A stretch of DNA of 32,553 nt from positions 1 to 32,553 of the forward strand of contig NZ_PRLM01000005.1 in NCBI RefSeq assembly GCF_004138395.1, written 5' to 3'. Below, one piece after another: positions 5,756 through 14,077 of this stretch (positions are counted from its first letter, which is position 1; each line of letters opens with the position of its first letter). The notes beneath the pieces are model-generated. The model saw only the letters and a program-made list of their open reading frames with translations. It searched no databases and had not been told where the DNA came from. The position numbers and the translations under genes are program-made. Source of the DNA: Candidatus Nanosyncoccus alces (GTDB taxonomy: Bacteria > Patescibacteriota > Saccharimonadia > Saccharimonadales > Saccharimonadaceae).

Positions 5756-8197
5756 TTATAATTCGCCCCAATTGTGACCGGTAGTGACATCGACGGCGAG
5801 CTTGATGGCCAACTCGGGTGCGACAGATTCCATTTCGTGCTTGAGGATTTTGGCTACGTCTTTAGATATGTTTTCGTCGCACTCTACAATAAGTGAGTCG
5901 TGTACTTGCATTACGAGTTCGGCACCAGCCGGAAGAGCGCGGTCGACGTTGATCATAGCGCGCTTCATGAGATCGGCTTCGGTGCCCTGAATCGGCATAT
6001 TTTGAGCAGCACGTTCAGCTGCTTGACGGACAAGAAAGTTAGCAGATTTGACATCCGGTGTAGGACGACGGCGACCATAAAAAGTTTCGACGTAACCCTG
6101 TTCGCGAGCTTGTTTCAAAATACTCTCAAGTTTGCGTTTGATGGGAGCCCGAAGTTCAAAATAGTTGTTGATGAATTGCTTGGCATCAGCGATAGACATC
6201 TTGGCGGCATCGGCCAACCCCTTAACACTCATGCCGTAGAGTACGCCAAAGTTAATTACCTTAGCAGCTCGCCGCTGATTTTTGGTGACCTGATCGAATG
6301 GTACATTAAAGGCTTCGGATGCAGTTTTGGTATGGATATCAATACCGGAGTTAAAGTCACTAATTAGCGCCTGGTCGCCAGCTAAAATGGCGGCGAGGCG
6401 CAATTCGAATTGAGAATAATCGGCGGAAACCAATACTTTGCCGGCTGGCGCGATAAAGCCAGTGCGAATACGCTTGCCTTCCTCTGTACGAACCGGGATA
6501 TTTTGCAAATTTGGGTTTTGGGAAGATAAACGACCGGTGGCAGTAACGTTCTGGGTGAAAGTAGTATGGATGCGGTCGCTAGCGTCAGCTAAATCTGGCA
6601 TGGGAATAATGTAAGTAGAAAGCAGTTTGGCCGCTTCGCGATATTCGATAATTTTGGCAATAATTGGGTGAAAATCTTTAAGTTTTTCAAGCTCTTTGGC
6701 ACCAGTGGAATAACCACGGGCGGTTTTTTTGATACCTTTGACTGGCAACTGGAGATTAACGAATAGAATTTCACCCAGTTGATAAGGTGAGTTGAGGTTA
6801 AATTCTTTGCCAGCAAGAGCGAAAATTTCATGTTCGATTCTGTCGACTTCAGCGGAATATTCTGCTCTGAGATTGCTGAAATAGGTTCGATCTATCAGCA
6901 TGCCCTTTTGTTCCATTTTGTAAAGAACTGGGATAAGCGGGAGGTCAAAATCGGTGTATATATTATATAGCCTAGGATATTTTTCTAGTTCGGCTTTTTG
7001 CTTTTGGTATTCTTCTTCTGGGATAGATAGGGTGGGTTGTTCACGAGATAGTGGATTGAGGAGAAAAGCAGCTTGAGATAAGTCCCAGAAAGGCTTGCCG
7101 GATAAAATTTCAGCGACGATTTTGTCGTTGCTGTGCATGATAGACTTAATGTCCCAACCAATAATAATATCTTTCTCGTCTATCGGAAAACTCATTTGGG
7201 GCTCATTCGACCTCGTTTGCTCAGGCCCATCGTTATGGGCTTCGCTCACTTCGCTTGCCTCGTGAGACTCGCGGGACACGGTCTTTTGAACCCCAACTTG
7301 AGTTTTCCGTGATATACTATCAAGTTTTTGTATCTTTCGAATTAATGAGTTGAATTCTAATTTCTTTAAACCGGCGATGACTTGGTCGCGATCGAAACGA
7401 AAGTCAGGAATTTTGGCCAGAGAGACCGGTGCGTCAAACATAATCTTGGCTAAATCCCGCGACATGTAAGCAGATTCTTTCCCTGCCTTAAGTTTATCAT
7501 GGACAGAGCCGGTGATTTTGTCTAAATTATTGTAGATATTATCCAAGTCGTTGTATTCATTCAATAATTTGGCAGCAGTTTTTTCGCCGATACCGGGTAC
7601 ACCTGGAATATTATCAGAAGAGTCGCCTTTTAGAGATTTTAGATCCAAAAATTGGGATTTTTTAATGCCGTATTTTTCCTCTACTTCAGCAACGTTGATT
7701 TGTTCGATATTGGAAAAACCTTTGAGAATACGCCACATATAGGTGTTGTCGTCAACAATTTGAAGCATATCGAGATCGGAGGAAATGATGTAAGTTTCGT
7801 ATTCACACTTGCCGGAAGAATCTAGAGTCTCGTCTGCCTGTCGGCTTAACGTGCCGATGATATCGTCGGCTTCGTAGTCGTCAATTTCTACGAAAGTCCA
7901 ACCGAGATTAGAAATCAACTCTTCGAGAAGTGGGATTTGAGCATAAAAGTCATCACCAGGTTTGGTACGCCCAGCTTTATATTCTGGATAGATTGCACGG
8001 CGACGGCTAACAGAAGTTTTCGAGTCCCAGGCCACTATAACTTTGGTAGGGTTCAACTTTTTGACAATCTCCATAGCAATAGCGGCAAAGCCGTAAATGC
8101 CGCCAGTAGGGGTGCCATCCGAGAGGCTTAAAGGGCCCATGGCATAGTAACCACGATAGAAAACAGATTTACCATCAATAAGCACTAAGCGTTTCAT
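5756..8197 (-). CDS. polA: DNA polymerase I
   Basis: 813 aa from the ATG at 8197. Residues 1-290 form the 5'-3' exonuclease: KRLVLIDGKSVFYRGYYA, then DDIIGTLSRQA, ISSDLDMLQIV and GIGEKTAAKLL. The middle region, including a linker rich in Ser and Glu, is too short and divergent for a functional 3'-5' proofreading domain. The C-terminal polymerase domain has DYSQFELRLAAILAG (motif A), RRAAKVINFGVLYGMS (motif B) and QVHDSLIVE (motif C). It fills gaps and removes primers. The ATG overlaps the stop of the preceding gene (TAATG), so it is translationally coupled to the small membrane protein and kinase upstream. A longer frame to 8278 was rejected for this reason. The linker contains an unusual hairpin-forming segment near 7204-7275. 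Confidence 0.96.
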   Translation of the reverse strand: MKRLVLIDGKSVFYRGYYAMGPLSLSDGTPTGGIYGFAAIAMEIVKKLNPTKVIVAWDSKTSVSRRRAIYPEYKAGRTKPGDDFYAQIPLLEELISNLGWTFVEIDDYEADDIIGTLSRQADETLDSSGKCEYETYIISSDLDMLQIVDDNTYMWRILKGFSNIEQINVAEVEEKYGIKKSQFLDLKSLKGDSSDNIPGVPGIGEKTAAKLLNEYNDLDNIYNNLDKITGSVHDKLKAGKESAYMSRDLAKIMFDAPVSLAKIPDFRFDRDQVIAGLKKLEFNSLIRKIQKLDSISRKTQVGVQKTVSRESHEASEVSEAHNDGPEQTRSNEPQMSFPIDEKDIIIGWDIKSIMHSNDKIVAEILSGKPFWDLSQAAFLLNPLSREQPTLSIPEEEYQKQKAELEKYPRLYNIYTDFDLPLIPVLYKMEQKGMLIDRTYFSNLRAEYSAEVDRIEHEIFALAGKEFNLNSPYQLGEILFVNLQLPVKGIKKTARGYSTGAKELEKLKDFHPIIAKIIEYREAAKLLSTYIIPMPDLADASDRIHTTFTQNVTATGRLSSQNPNLQNIPVRTEEGKRIRTGFIAPAGKVLVSADYSQFELRLAAILAGDQALISDFNSGIDIHTKTASEAFNVPFDQVTKNQRRAAKVINFGVLYGMSVKGLADAAKMSIADAKQFINNYFELRAPIKRKLESILKQAREQGYVETFYGRRRPTPDVKSANFLVRQAAERAAQNMPIQGTEADLMKRAMINVDRALPAGAELVMQVHDSLIVECDENISKDVAKILKHEMESVAPELAIKLAVDVTTGHNWGEL
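7225..7240. repeat. Hairpin inside the polA linker
   Basis: GCCCAT and ATGGGC flank a CGTT loop. The hairpin sits in a GC-richer stretch (about 7204-7275) with CTTCGCTCACTTCGCTTG-type composition unlike its surroundings. It is read in frame as part of the weakly conserved linker between the exonuclease-like and polymerase parts. It resembles palindromic repeats that insert in coding regions, but only one copy is visible here. Confidence 0.35.
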
Positions 8198-8637
8198 TAT
8201 AATCCTATATACTCGCGGCCTGGTCGGCGAGCAATTAATTGTTTGATTACTGGGAGAATCTTGGGGACTTGGTGACATGAACCAAGCTCACAAATATCCG
8301 TGGTGTCTTCTGGATTAAGATTAAGCGAAGCGGTACTGATCCCGTCATAGACTAGAACGGTGCGATTAACTGTGTTTTTTTCGAAACTTTCATCTTCAAC
8401 AAAGATACTATCATCATACACGTAATATGTAGTACGGACATTGCTCCCTTCGATGTAATTATCTGTGACGGAAAATTTATATCCCACTGGTATGACAGCA
8501 GAGATTTCGCTGTTCATCATGCTTAAAAAAGTGGAAAGTAGTATTGCAATACACACAGCTGCGGTGCCCCATAGAGTATAGCGCATCCAATTGCCTTTTT
8601 TGTAAGCAATAGAGGTTAGCTCAGCGGAGCCACTCAA
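8197..8637 (-). CDS. Small membrane-anchored protein of unknown function
   Basis: 146 aa. Residues 18-42 form one hydrophobic segment (MRYTLWGTAAVCIAILLSTF), followed by a predicted extracytoplasmic part of about 100 residues with a Cys pair, CELGSC, near residue 120. I do not recognise the family. The start is a TTG that overlaps the stop of the preceding kinase gene (TTGA), and the stop overlaps the polA ATG (TAATG), so kinase, membrane protein and polA form one tightly coupled operon. An internal Met at residue 18, just before the membrane segment, is a possible alternative start. Confidence 0.6.
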   Translation of the reverse strand: MSGSAELTSIAYKKGNWMRYTLWGTAAVCIAILLSTFLSMMNSEISAVIPVGYKFSVTDNYIEGSNVRTTYYVYDDSIFVEDESFEKNTVNRTVLVYDGISTASLNLNPEDTTDICELGSCHQVPKILPVIKQLIARRPGREYIGL

Positions 8638-9200
8638 AATTCAATCTCCTTTAAGATCTTGTCTAGGTTTGTGGTTGTTTCTTCTATAGTGCCATTATTA
8701 AGGATATAGTAGTCTGCCGCAGCAATCGGGCCACCTTTTTCTAGGTTTTCAATCTCAGAGCGGTCACGCTCACGGATAGCGGCGGCGTCGAAGGCACGAC
8801 CGGGACGGTTAGCCACGCGCTTGTAACGTATTTTTTTGTCTACTACCACAGCGAGAAAAGTGAGATTCCTAGGAAATTCATGCTTTAAGGTTTTATATTC
8901 AGTCCATGAATAAACCCCATCTAGCACAATGCGTTTTTGGCCGGCGGCGATGAGGTCTTTGGCTTCTGCTATAACTTGACGTACAACCCAATCCTTACCT
9001 TCGGTATCACGGATCATCTCGCGGAATTCTTTTTCGCTTTCGCCGTCTTCAGTGCGAGCAATTCCCCGTTTTTCCATTTCTTTGTAGATCATACCTCCGA
9101 AATAGACTTTTGGATAACCTTTGCTGGTCAAGTGGTCTACGACGACAGACTTGCCGCTGCCGCTCATACCGACAACAGCTAGGATTTTTACGTTCTCCAT
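8634..9200 (-). CDS. P-loop nucleotide kinase-like protein (dephospho-CoA kinase/UPF0200-like)
   Basis: 188 aa. Walker A is GMSGSGKS at residues 11-18, followed by a short YFGGMIYKEMEKRG block. IVLDGVYSWTEY is Walker B-like, then RVANRPGRAFD and a ERDRSEIENLEKGG lid-type helix, ending with AAADYYILNNGT. This order matches the adenylate/dephospho-CoA kinase superfamily (archaeal UPF0200-type proteins look similar). The substrate cannot be read from sequence. The mRNA is probably leaderless: TGCTATACT (9207-9215) ends 6 nt before the ATG. It heads the operon kinase - membrane protein - polA and shares a divergent promoter with the gene at 9236. Confidence 0.72.
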   Translation of the reverse strand: MENVKILAVVGMSGSGKSVVVDHLTSKGYPKVYFGGMIYKEMEKRGIARTEDGESEKEFREMIRDTEGKDWVVRQVIAEAKDLIAAGQKRIVLDGVYSWTEYKTLKHEFPRNLTFLAVVVDKKIRYKRVANRPGRAFDAAAIRERDRSEIENLEKGGPIAAADYYILNNGTIEETTTNLDKILKEIEF

Positions 9201-9206
9201 ACAATA

Positions 9207-9230
9207 AGTATAGCATATCTATGCTATAAT
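9207..9230. promoter_or_regulatory. Palindromic divergent promoter
   Basis: The palindrome TATAGCATATCTATGCTATA (9209-9228) supplies -10 TATACT on the minus strand (9207-9212, 6 nt before ATG 9200) and -10 TATAAT on the plus strand (9225-9230, 5 nt before ATG 9236). Both are extended TGC types. Both mRNAs would start at or next to the start codon. Confidence 0.7.
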
Positions 9231-9235
9231 AGGGT

Positions 9236-10048
9236 ATGGCGAATTTTTTTACTACCAAAGACCCGTTAGATAAGATTATCGCACAGACTTTTCCTGAGAA
9301 AAAAATTGAGAAGACTGAACATATTTTGACCGGGTGGACGAATATCGTAATAGAAGTTACTACTGATGATGGTGCGTACTTTTTTAGGTTTCCTCGCAAT
9401 CCGTTTTGGTCAAAAATGATCGTGAAAGACGCAGCAGTCTGTAATTTTGTAGATGGTAAGACTAGTTTTTATACACCGCAAATGGCTTTACATTACGACG
9501 AAAAAAAGCGGCCGTATTCGGTTCATCAAAAAATCGAAGGGTATACGTTGGGTGATAGGATTTACCATCTTTCACACACGGCGTTAACTGGCGCGGCGTA
9601 TGACGTAGCAAAGTTTATTAAGGAGCTTTCTGGCATAGATTTGCGTGACGCGCCAGAAAAAGTGAAGTATCCTTTAAGTGATTTTTTACACGAGCTAGAT
9701 TACGAACATTATGATAAGCACATAGATGCCGACCATAAATATATTAAAGAAACTGAAATGCGAAACTTAGTACATGGAGATTTGAACCTAGGTAATATTT
9801 TGCTAGACAAGAATGACAAAGTGATAGGCGTGATAGATTTTTGCTTTGCGGGAACGGGTAACTCAAATATGGATGTCGCGCGAATGGTGTCACGCCCAGC
9901 ACCGGAAGAGTTTGAAAAAGAGTTTTTAAAATATTTTGATAATCAGAACGAAATCCAAAGGATGCGAAAGGCCTGGAAGAATATCGATAATGGCTATGCC
10001 GAGCACATTCGCGCTAATTTTCCTGAGATTAATTTGAACCAGTTATAA
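9236..10048 (+). CDS. APH/choline-kinase family phosphotransferase
   Basis: 270 aa. An N-terminal kinase-like lobe (LTGWTNIVIEVTTDDGAYFFR, where nucleotide-binding strands are expected) is followed by the catalytic motif LVHGDLNLGNILLDKND (Brenner's loop, with the catalytic Asp in HGD) and the metal-binding VIDFCFAG. This is the aminoglycoside phosphotransferase/choline kinase fold. Small-molecule hydroxyl phosphorylation is expected; choline, ethanolamine or a sugar is possible, and resistance is not implied. The gene stands alone, with its own extended -10 five nt before the ATG (leaderless) and a strong terminator at 10047-10076. Confidence 0.8.
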   Translation: MANFFTTKDPLDKIIAQTFPEKKIEKTEHILTGWTNIVIEVTTDDGAYFFRFPRNPFWSKMIVKDAAVCNFVDGKTSFYTPQMALHYDEKKRPYSVHQKIEGYTLGDRIYHLSHTALTGAAYDVAKFIKELSGIDLRDAPEKVKYPLSDFLHELDYEHYDKHIDADHKYIKETEMRNLVHGDLNLGNILLDKNDKVIGVIDFCFAGTGNSNMDVARMVSRPAPEEFEKEFLKYFDNQNEIQRMRKAWKNIDNGYAEHIRANFPEINLNQL

Positions 10049-10076
10049 AAATACCCCCTCGTTTGGGGGTATTTTT
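10047..10076. terminator. Bidirectional rho-independent terminator
   Basis: A 12-bp stem AAAAATACCCCC / GGGGGTATTTTT with a 6-nt loop lies between the convergent genes ending at 10048 and 10094. It has T-runs in both directions. Confidence 0.9.
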
Positions 10077-10093
10077 AGCTAAAGTCAGTTCGG

Positions 10094-10777
10094 CTAATCT
10101 TTTTTACCGTTTTTAATGCCGCGGGCGATGCCCTCAGCGACGGAACCAGCAATGTTGCCAGCGGAATTTGCTACGGTCGGGGTCATCTCATCTATCCCTT
10201 CCTTGGCAACTGGCATAACGGATTGTGCGTGATAGGCCAAGAGTGCGCGTCGCTTAGTGATAAGCCAAATAGCCAATGCTATGCCGGCACTAGCTAGGAT
10301 AAAAAAACCGCCAAATGCATAAAGTGGGATATATTGCTCTGGCATTTCCTTATCATAATATACTGTGTAGTTGGCGTGTTCCAATTGAAATGCTTCGCTT
10401 TCTAGGTCCATAATTTGACTTTGTAAGTTGCTGGCTTCCCTTTGGCATTGGTTACGCTTAGCAAACCAATCTGAATCCCCCATGTCCATAGAGTCACATT
10501 CGGTTTCTTTGACATCATATTGCTGTTGCAAAGAGACAAGCTCGGATTCAACTTCACCTAGCCTCTGCTCGGCGGCAGCAACTTTAGCTTGCACTTCTGT
10601 GGTAGCAGCAGCTTCCCTTTCGGCATTAATTTGGCCGGCTTCGTTGGTTTTAATAATGCCAAGGATGATTAAGCCTAAGCCAATAAGCAACCCAACGATA
10701 AAAACGGACAACGAAATAGTTTTAAACTTTTTGTTGACCCTCTGATAGTTCTCTTCTGTTAAATATTGTTTTTGCAT
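10094..10777 (-). CDS. Two-pass membrane protein with a central coiled coil
   Basis: 227 aa. The first membrane segment is about residues 21-43 (ISLSVFIVGLLIGLGLIILG). Residues 50-135 are an Ala/Glu/Gln-rich coiled coil that includes a Cys pair about 20 residues apart. The second membrane segment is about 152-172 (LYAFGGFFILASAGIALAIW). The tail is Gly/Ala-rich and ends in Lys. No family recognised; the shape suggests a membrane scaffold or spacer. The ribosome binding site is AAAGGG, 7 nt before the ATG. Immediately upstream on the same strand is a structured RNA with a terminator, which could be the leader of this gene. Confidence 0.6.
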   Translation of the reverse strand: MQKQYLTEENYQRVNKKFKTISLSVFIVGLLIGLGLIILGIIKTNEAGQINAEREAAATTEVQAKVAAAEQRLGEVESELVSLQQQYDVKETECDSMDMGDSDWFAKRNQCQREASNLQSQIMDLESEAFQLEHANYTVYYDKEMPEQYIPLYAFGGFFILASAGIALAIWLITKRRALLAYHAQSVMPVAKEGIDEMTPTVANSAGNIAGSVAEGIARGIKNGKKD

Positions 10778-10794
10778 TTTTCCCTTTCTGTCGC

Positions 10795-10911
10795 AAAAAA
10801 GCGACCATATACTTAGTCGCTAAACGTTCACAACCGGACTTAAAGGCTCAGTTGCGTATATGGCCGCTTCCTACCTTTAAGTTTCAAAAATGAATTGTGA
10901 ACGTTTAGCTA
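10795..10911 (-). ncRNA. Structured RNA with its own promoter and terminator (small RNA or leader switch)
   Basis: On the minus strand an extended -10 TGCTATAAT (10917-10925) predicts a start near 10910. The RNA folds as follows. An outer stem of 14-15 bp pairs 10895-10909 with 10819-10833 (CTAAACGTTCACAA / TTGTGAACGTTTAG). An inner stem of 9 bp pairs 10874-10882 with 10838-10846 (ACTTAAAGG / CCTTTAAGT). The apical loop is 27 nt. A terminator stem GCGAC/GTCGC (10801-10820) is followed by six T. The apical loop carries CCATATAC (10856-10863), complementary to GTATATGG in the terminator (10805-10812), so a pseudoknot could compete with the terminator. I could not match it to SRP, 6S, tmRNA or a known riboswitch. 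Confidence 0.65.
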
Positions 10912-10916
10912 TAGAA

Positions 10917-10925
10917 ATTATAGCA
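10917..10925 (-). promoter_or_regulatory. Extended -10 of the structured RNA
   Basis: TGCTATAAT on the minus strand, located between the stop of the 10929-11726 gene and the RNA stem. Confidence 0.6.
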
Positions 10926-10928
10926 TAA

Positions 10929-11726
10929 TTATTTATTAGTGAGATAGGCAATTTTGGCGTCGCGGCGAATATCGTCATCCGTAGCAGGAAGATCTTCGCG
11001 AGCGGAGTACTCAGTAAAAATATCTATACAATTTTTAATTGGGCCGTCGTAGATAGGGGGTTTGTCATATACGCTCCACAAAATAATTCGCACATCTGGT
11101 GCGTTTTTGGCGTAAAAATCAAGGGCATACGAAGTGGCACGAGCAAATTCCTGTTCAGTAGCTTTGCTGTGGCGCCAAGCACGATTAGAAAGAAAGTGCG
11201 CAGTAATAACAGGAGAAACAGCGATCATTAAGAACAACATCTCATAGTTTGATCCTTTGAGCATTTTTAGCAAAATTGCCTCGATTTTTGGGTCCAAGAG
11301 AGTTACGTCTAGTGTAATATCGTAATTATTTTTGATTAGTTCGGCTAAAGTGAGGAAAAGCATGATGGTGGCAAATTCGTCAGTCATTTTACGAAGATTA
11401 GAATCGCCATAAAACTCTTTAATTTCCCGATAATGTGGGTGATACTCCACAAAACAACGAGCAGCAATGAGGATAGGTTCAAAATTATTTTTTTTGCAAT
11501 ATGCCTCTACGGCTGGCAAGATTTGTGTTGTCTTTCCGGAGCCAGAAAGCCCTGCGATGCGGATGAGGTGGTGATTCTTGGTGGCAGATAAGGTAAAATC
11601 ATCCACTGCTTTTTTTAGGATAGCTGGATATTCGTCTAAACTAACTTGCCACTCTGGCTTGACTTGACTAGGCCAGTGAGACTTCATATATTCAATGACT
11701 TTGGCAAGTTCTGAGTTTTGTTGCAT
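10929..11726 (-). CDS. Zeta-toxin-like P-loop ATPase/kinase
   Basis: 265 aa. Walker A is GLSGSGKTT at about residues 59-67. Then come AARCFVEYHPHYREIKEFYG, a long helix, ITLDVTLLDPKIEAILLKML (resembling the Walker B and following helix of zeta toxins), and an arginine-containing SNRAWRHSKATEQEFARATSYA helix. Zeta toxins phosphorylate UDP-N-acetylglucosamine and are balanced by an epsilon antitoxin. No epsilon-like gene lies beside this one, so a housekeeping kinase or AAA-type role is also possible. A likely ribosome binding site AAGGGA precedes the ATG. It follows the DAG-kinase-like gene by 10 bp in the same operon. Confidence 0.6.
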   Translation of the reverse strand: MQQNSELAKVIEYMKSHWPSQVKPEWQVSLDEYPAILKKAVDDFTLSATKNHHLIRIAGLSGSGKTTQILPAVEAYCKKNNFEPILIAARCFVEYHPHYREIKEFYGDSNLRKMTDEFATIMLFLTLAELIKNNYDITLDVTLLDPKIEAILLKMLKGSNYEMLFLMIAVSPVITAHFLSNRAWRHSKATEQEFARATSYALDFYAKNAPDVRIILWSVYDKPPIYDGPIKNCIDIFTEYSAREDLPATDDDIRRDAKIAYLTNK

Positions 11727-11736
11727 GGTAATTCCC

Positions 11737-12645
11737 TTATTTATGAATTACTTTGATATATTTCTCACCCTTTTTAATCTCAATACTCTTGATGTCTTTG
11801 AAAGTTCTATACTCACCTTCGGCTTGGAGCTCTACGGTGGCGGGGTTGGTAAACTCCAGAATGTCGTCAGTAGTAGGCGTGCCAGGAGTGCGGGTGAAAA
11901 TGGCGGCGACCATCAACTTGGTTAAGCGCCAGAGGTTAGTAAGGCGGCAATTCTCACTACGGAAAACTTTGGGTTTTAGGTAATCATCGCCGCCTTTCAT
12001 CACGCGACACATAGATTTGCCACTTAAAGCACAGTAGTCGCTGATTCCCTTAGCGGTTTTCTTGCCATTTAGAGTAAATTCGGGAATAAAAACTTTTTTA
12101 TGACGATTTTTGAAATACCACTTAGCGAGAGCTAAATACGAGCGCCAAGAGCTTTTGTGCCCTTTTTGCATGGACTTGCGGAACTTAGGCTCGTCGAAAA
12201 GTTCGCAAGCTTCAGCGGTCATACCGATGGTAACGTAACAAGTAGCATAGCGGAAGAATTTACCATCCACGATAATTTCCAGAGGATAGAGCTTTTTAAC
12301 AGTAGATTCTGAACTTAACACATCGGCAAGAGTCTTAGTTCCGAGAGTACGAGAAAGATCGTTAAAATTACCGTAGGGCAACACGGCAAGGGTGGCGTCT
12401 TTACCGGATTTGATGATGCCGTTAGAAGCGATAATTCCAGTAGCATCACCGCCAGCGGAAACTACTAAGTCGCCGTCTTTGATAATTTTGGCAAATTTAT
12501 CGGCATTTTGGTCGACGTCAGTGTTTTCGACTTTGTACTTACCGATAATGTAGCCCTTGAGATTTTTAGCTGGAGTAAGAATCTCTTTCTCCACATCAAT
12601 AAAGCGTGATGAACGAGGATTATAAACGATGATAAGACGTTGCAT
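11737..12645 (-). CDS. Diacylglycerol kinase/lipid kinase family protein
   Basis: 302 aa from ATG 12645 (MQRLIIVYNPRSSRF). The DAGK catalytic domain shows VYNPRSSR, the glycine-rich nucleotide loop VVSAGGDATGIIASNG (GGDGT-like, with A for the second G) and LAVLPYGNFNDLSRTLG (LPxGTxNDxAR-like). It is expected to phosphorylate a lipid or lipid-like substrate at the membrane. The GGDAT and GNFND changes from the common GGDGT and GTxND may alter activity. A GGAGG lies 13 nt upstream, over the end of the VirB2-like gene; the 48 bp upstream extension that reads into that gene is not supported. Confidence 0.8.
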   Translation of the reverse strand: MQRLIIVYNPRSSRFIDVEKEILTPAKNLKGYIIGKYKVENTDVDQNADKFAKIIKDGDLVVSAGGDATGIIASNGIIKSGKDATLAVLPYGNFNDLSRTLGTKTLADVLSSESTVKKLYPLEIIVDGKFFRYATCYVTIGMTAEACELFDEPKFRKSMQKGHKSSWRSYLALAKWYFKNRHKKVFIPEFTLNGKKTAKGISDYCALSGKSMCRVMKGGDDYLKPKVFRSENCRLTNLWRLTKLMVAAIFTRTPGTPTTDDILEFTNPATVELQAEGEYRTFKDIKSIEIKKGEKYIKVIHK

Positions 12646-12652
12646 GTGGGAA

Positions 12653-13018
12653 TTAGCCTCCGAAAGTTGGGAGCAGCCACTTGAGGGCAGCATAAATCAA
12701 TACGTAAGCGACCAAACCGATAACGATTTCAAACATGCGGCGCTTGGCCTTGCGAGTTTTCTCTTCACTGCCGCCAGCAGTGAGATACTGAATGCCAACG
12801 ATAGTGATACCAATAACACCAAGAATACCAATACCAATAGTCATGATGTCGACAACGAAGTTGAGAACGCAAAAAATACTACTGCCTTTACCGTTGTCAG
12901 TAGCGCAACTTTCCAATATTGAGACGCTAGCCTTCGAATCTTCTGCCATTACTGGCGTGCTAGCAACAACAGAAACTCCCAGGACAAGTGCCGCAATGAT
13001 TGATAAGATTTTTTTCAT
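12653..13018 (-). CDS. VirB2/TrbC-like small membrane protein with signal peptide
   Basis: 121 aa. An N-terminal signal peptide (MKKILSIIAALVLGVSVVAS, ending around PVMAED) is followed by a Cys pair (residues about 38 and 50) and two hydrophobic segments (VVDIMTIGIGILGVIGITIV and FEIVIGLVAYVLIYAALKWL) separated by a GGSEEKTRKAKRR loop. This is the architecture of VirB2/TrbC pilin-like proteins, common as single genes in CPR genomes. It could be a pilus subunit or membrane channel component; no other type IV secretion genes are in the window. It has a very strong ribosome binding site (GGAGG, 5 nt before the ATG) just after the rpoD stop, so it is probably highly translated from the rpoD transcript. 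Confidence 0.75.
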   Translation of the reverse strand: MKKILSIIAALVLGVSVVASTPVMAEDSKASVSILESCATDNGKGSSIFCVLNFVVDIMTIGIGILGVIGITIVGIQYLTAGGSEEKTRKAKRRMFEIVIGLVAYVLIYAALKWLLPTFGG

Positions 13019-13025
13019 ATACCTC

Positions 13026-14000
13026 CTACCTTAAATATTCGTGTAATTTTTTGGTGTCTTTATTTTTGCGTAATTTGGAAAGGGCCTTAGCTTCAATTTG
13101 ACGAATACGCTCACGGGTGACATCAAACTCATTACCAACCTCCTCTAAAGTGTGCGGACGACCACCACCAATACCAAAACGTAAACGGATGATTTTTTGT
13201 TCCCTATCCGTTAATGTTGCGATAATTTCGGAAAGTTGTTCTTTTAAAATTTGGTTGGCAGCAGAATCTTCGGGAGAAGCGCGTTCCTCGTCTTCGACAA
13301 AGTCGCCAAGAACGGAATCCTCGTCGTCGCCCTCGCGACCAACGGAAGCATCAAGAGAAGCAATGTCTTGTTTAATACGCATGACATAGTCGATCTTGTC
13401 TGGCTCCATGTCTAGGGCCTTAGCGATTTCTTCGTTGGTGGGCTCACGGTTGAGTTCAGAAGTAAGTTTGCGAGTAGTTCTGAGCACTTTATTGATAGTT
13501 TCAACCATGTGAACGGGGATACGAATGGTACGAGCCTGGTCGGCAATAGCACGAGTGATGGCCTGACGTACCCACCAAGTAGCGTAGGTGGAGAATTTGA
13601 AGCCTTTGTCCGGATCGAACTTTTCAACAGCGCGGAGCAAACCAGTGTTCCCTTCTTGAATGAGGTCAAGAAAATCTAGGCCGCGGCCACCGTAACGCTT
13701 AGCAATGGATACGACCAAACGCATGTTCGATTCAACCATTTTGTCTTTGGCTTTTTTGTCACCTTTGACAATGCGTTGGGCAAGTTCGGCTTCTTCTTCT
13801 GGAGTAAGTAAAGGTATTTTGCCGATTTCGCGCAGATAGAGACGCACGGAATCGTCAGCAAAAGCATCGACGTTTTCAGCGGTGATAGCTAATTCTTCAT
13901 CAGAGAGTTCTTCCTCATTTTCGAGATCGCCCGTCTCTGGTTCGTCTAAGTCTATTGTTAAGTCTTTTGCATTCAAAATATTGTCTTTTTTAGAGCTCAT
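13026..14000 (-). CDS. rpoD: RNA polymerase primary sigma factor (RpoD/SigA)
   Basis: 324 aa. After an acidic N-terminus (residues 1-45, in place of a full region 1.1) come region 1.2 ([20 protein letters not shown]), region 2 ([37 protein letters not shown] and [16 protein letters not shown]), region 3 and region 4 ([13 protein letters not shown] and [20 protein letters not shown]). All promoter-contact motifs are present. As the only sigma factor seen, it is probably the factor that reads the extended -10 promoters of this window. Its own promoter is -35 TTGCCA, 17-bp spacer, -10 TATACT, 7 nt before the ATG, so the mRNA is predicted leaderless. It is followed by the VirB2-like, DAG-kinase and zeta-like genes. 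Confidence 0.97.
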   Translation of the reverse strand: MSSKKDNILNAKDLTIDLDEPETGDLENEEELSDEELAITAENVDAFADDSVRLYLREIGKIPLLTPEEEAELAQRIVKGDKKAKDKMVESNMRLVVSIAKRYGGRGLDFLDLIQEGNTGLLRAVEKFDPDKGFKFSTYATWWVRQAITRAIADQARTIRIPVHMVETINKVLRTTRKLTSELNREPTNEEIAKALDMEPDKIDYVMRIKQDIASLDASVGREGDDEDSVLGDFVEDEERASPEDSAANQILKEQLSEIIATLTDREQKIIRLRFGIGGGRPHTLEEVGNEFDVTRERIRQIEAKALSKLRKNKDTKKLHEYLR

Positions 14001-14007
14001 TAGGTTT

Positions 14008-14036
14008 AGTATAATCTAATTTAGGAGTTTTGGCAA
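14008..14036 (-). promoter_or_regulatory. rpoD promoter
   Basis: -35 TTGCCA (14031-14036), 17-bp spacer and -10 TATACT (14008-14013) on the minus strand, 7 nt before the ATG at 14000. Confidence 0.72.
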
Positions 14037-14051
14037 GCATAGGGATATCAG

Positions 14052-14077
14052 ACAATCAAAATAGTTATTTTGATTGT
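14052..14077. repeat. AT-rich hairpin over the dnaG stop codon
   Basis: ACAATCAAAAT / ATTTTGATTGT, an 11-bp stem with a 4-nt loop covering the TAA of dnaG. No T-run follows on the minus strand, so it is a weak or incomplete terminator or an mRNA end stabiliser. Confidence 0.5.

Noticed and set aside
5701-5790. N-terminal extension of the Fic protein into polA
   Set aside because: It overlaps the polA end and the inverted repeat. The ATG at 5700 is preceded by a -10 at the standard distance, and the RhuM domain begins there.
10795-10911. SRP RNA (4.5S), because of a GGAAGCGGCC-like segment
   Set aside because: The domain IV asymmetric loops and GNRA/GGAA tetraloop arrangement are missing; the GGAAGC segment lies in a large loop.
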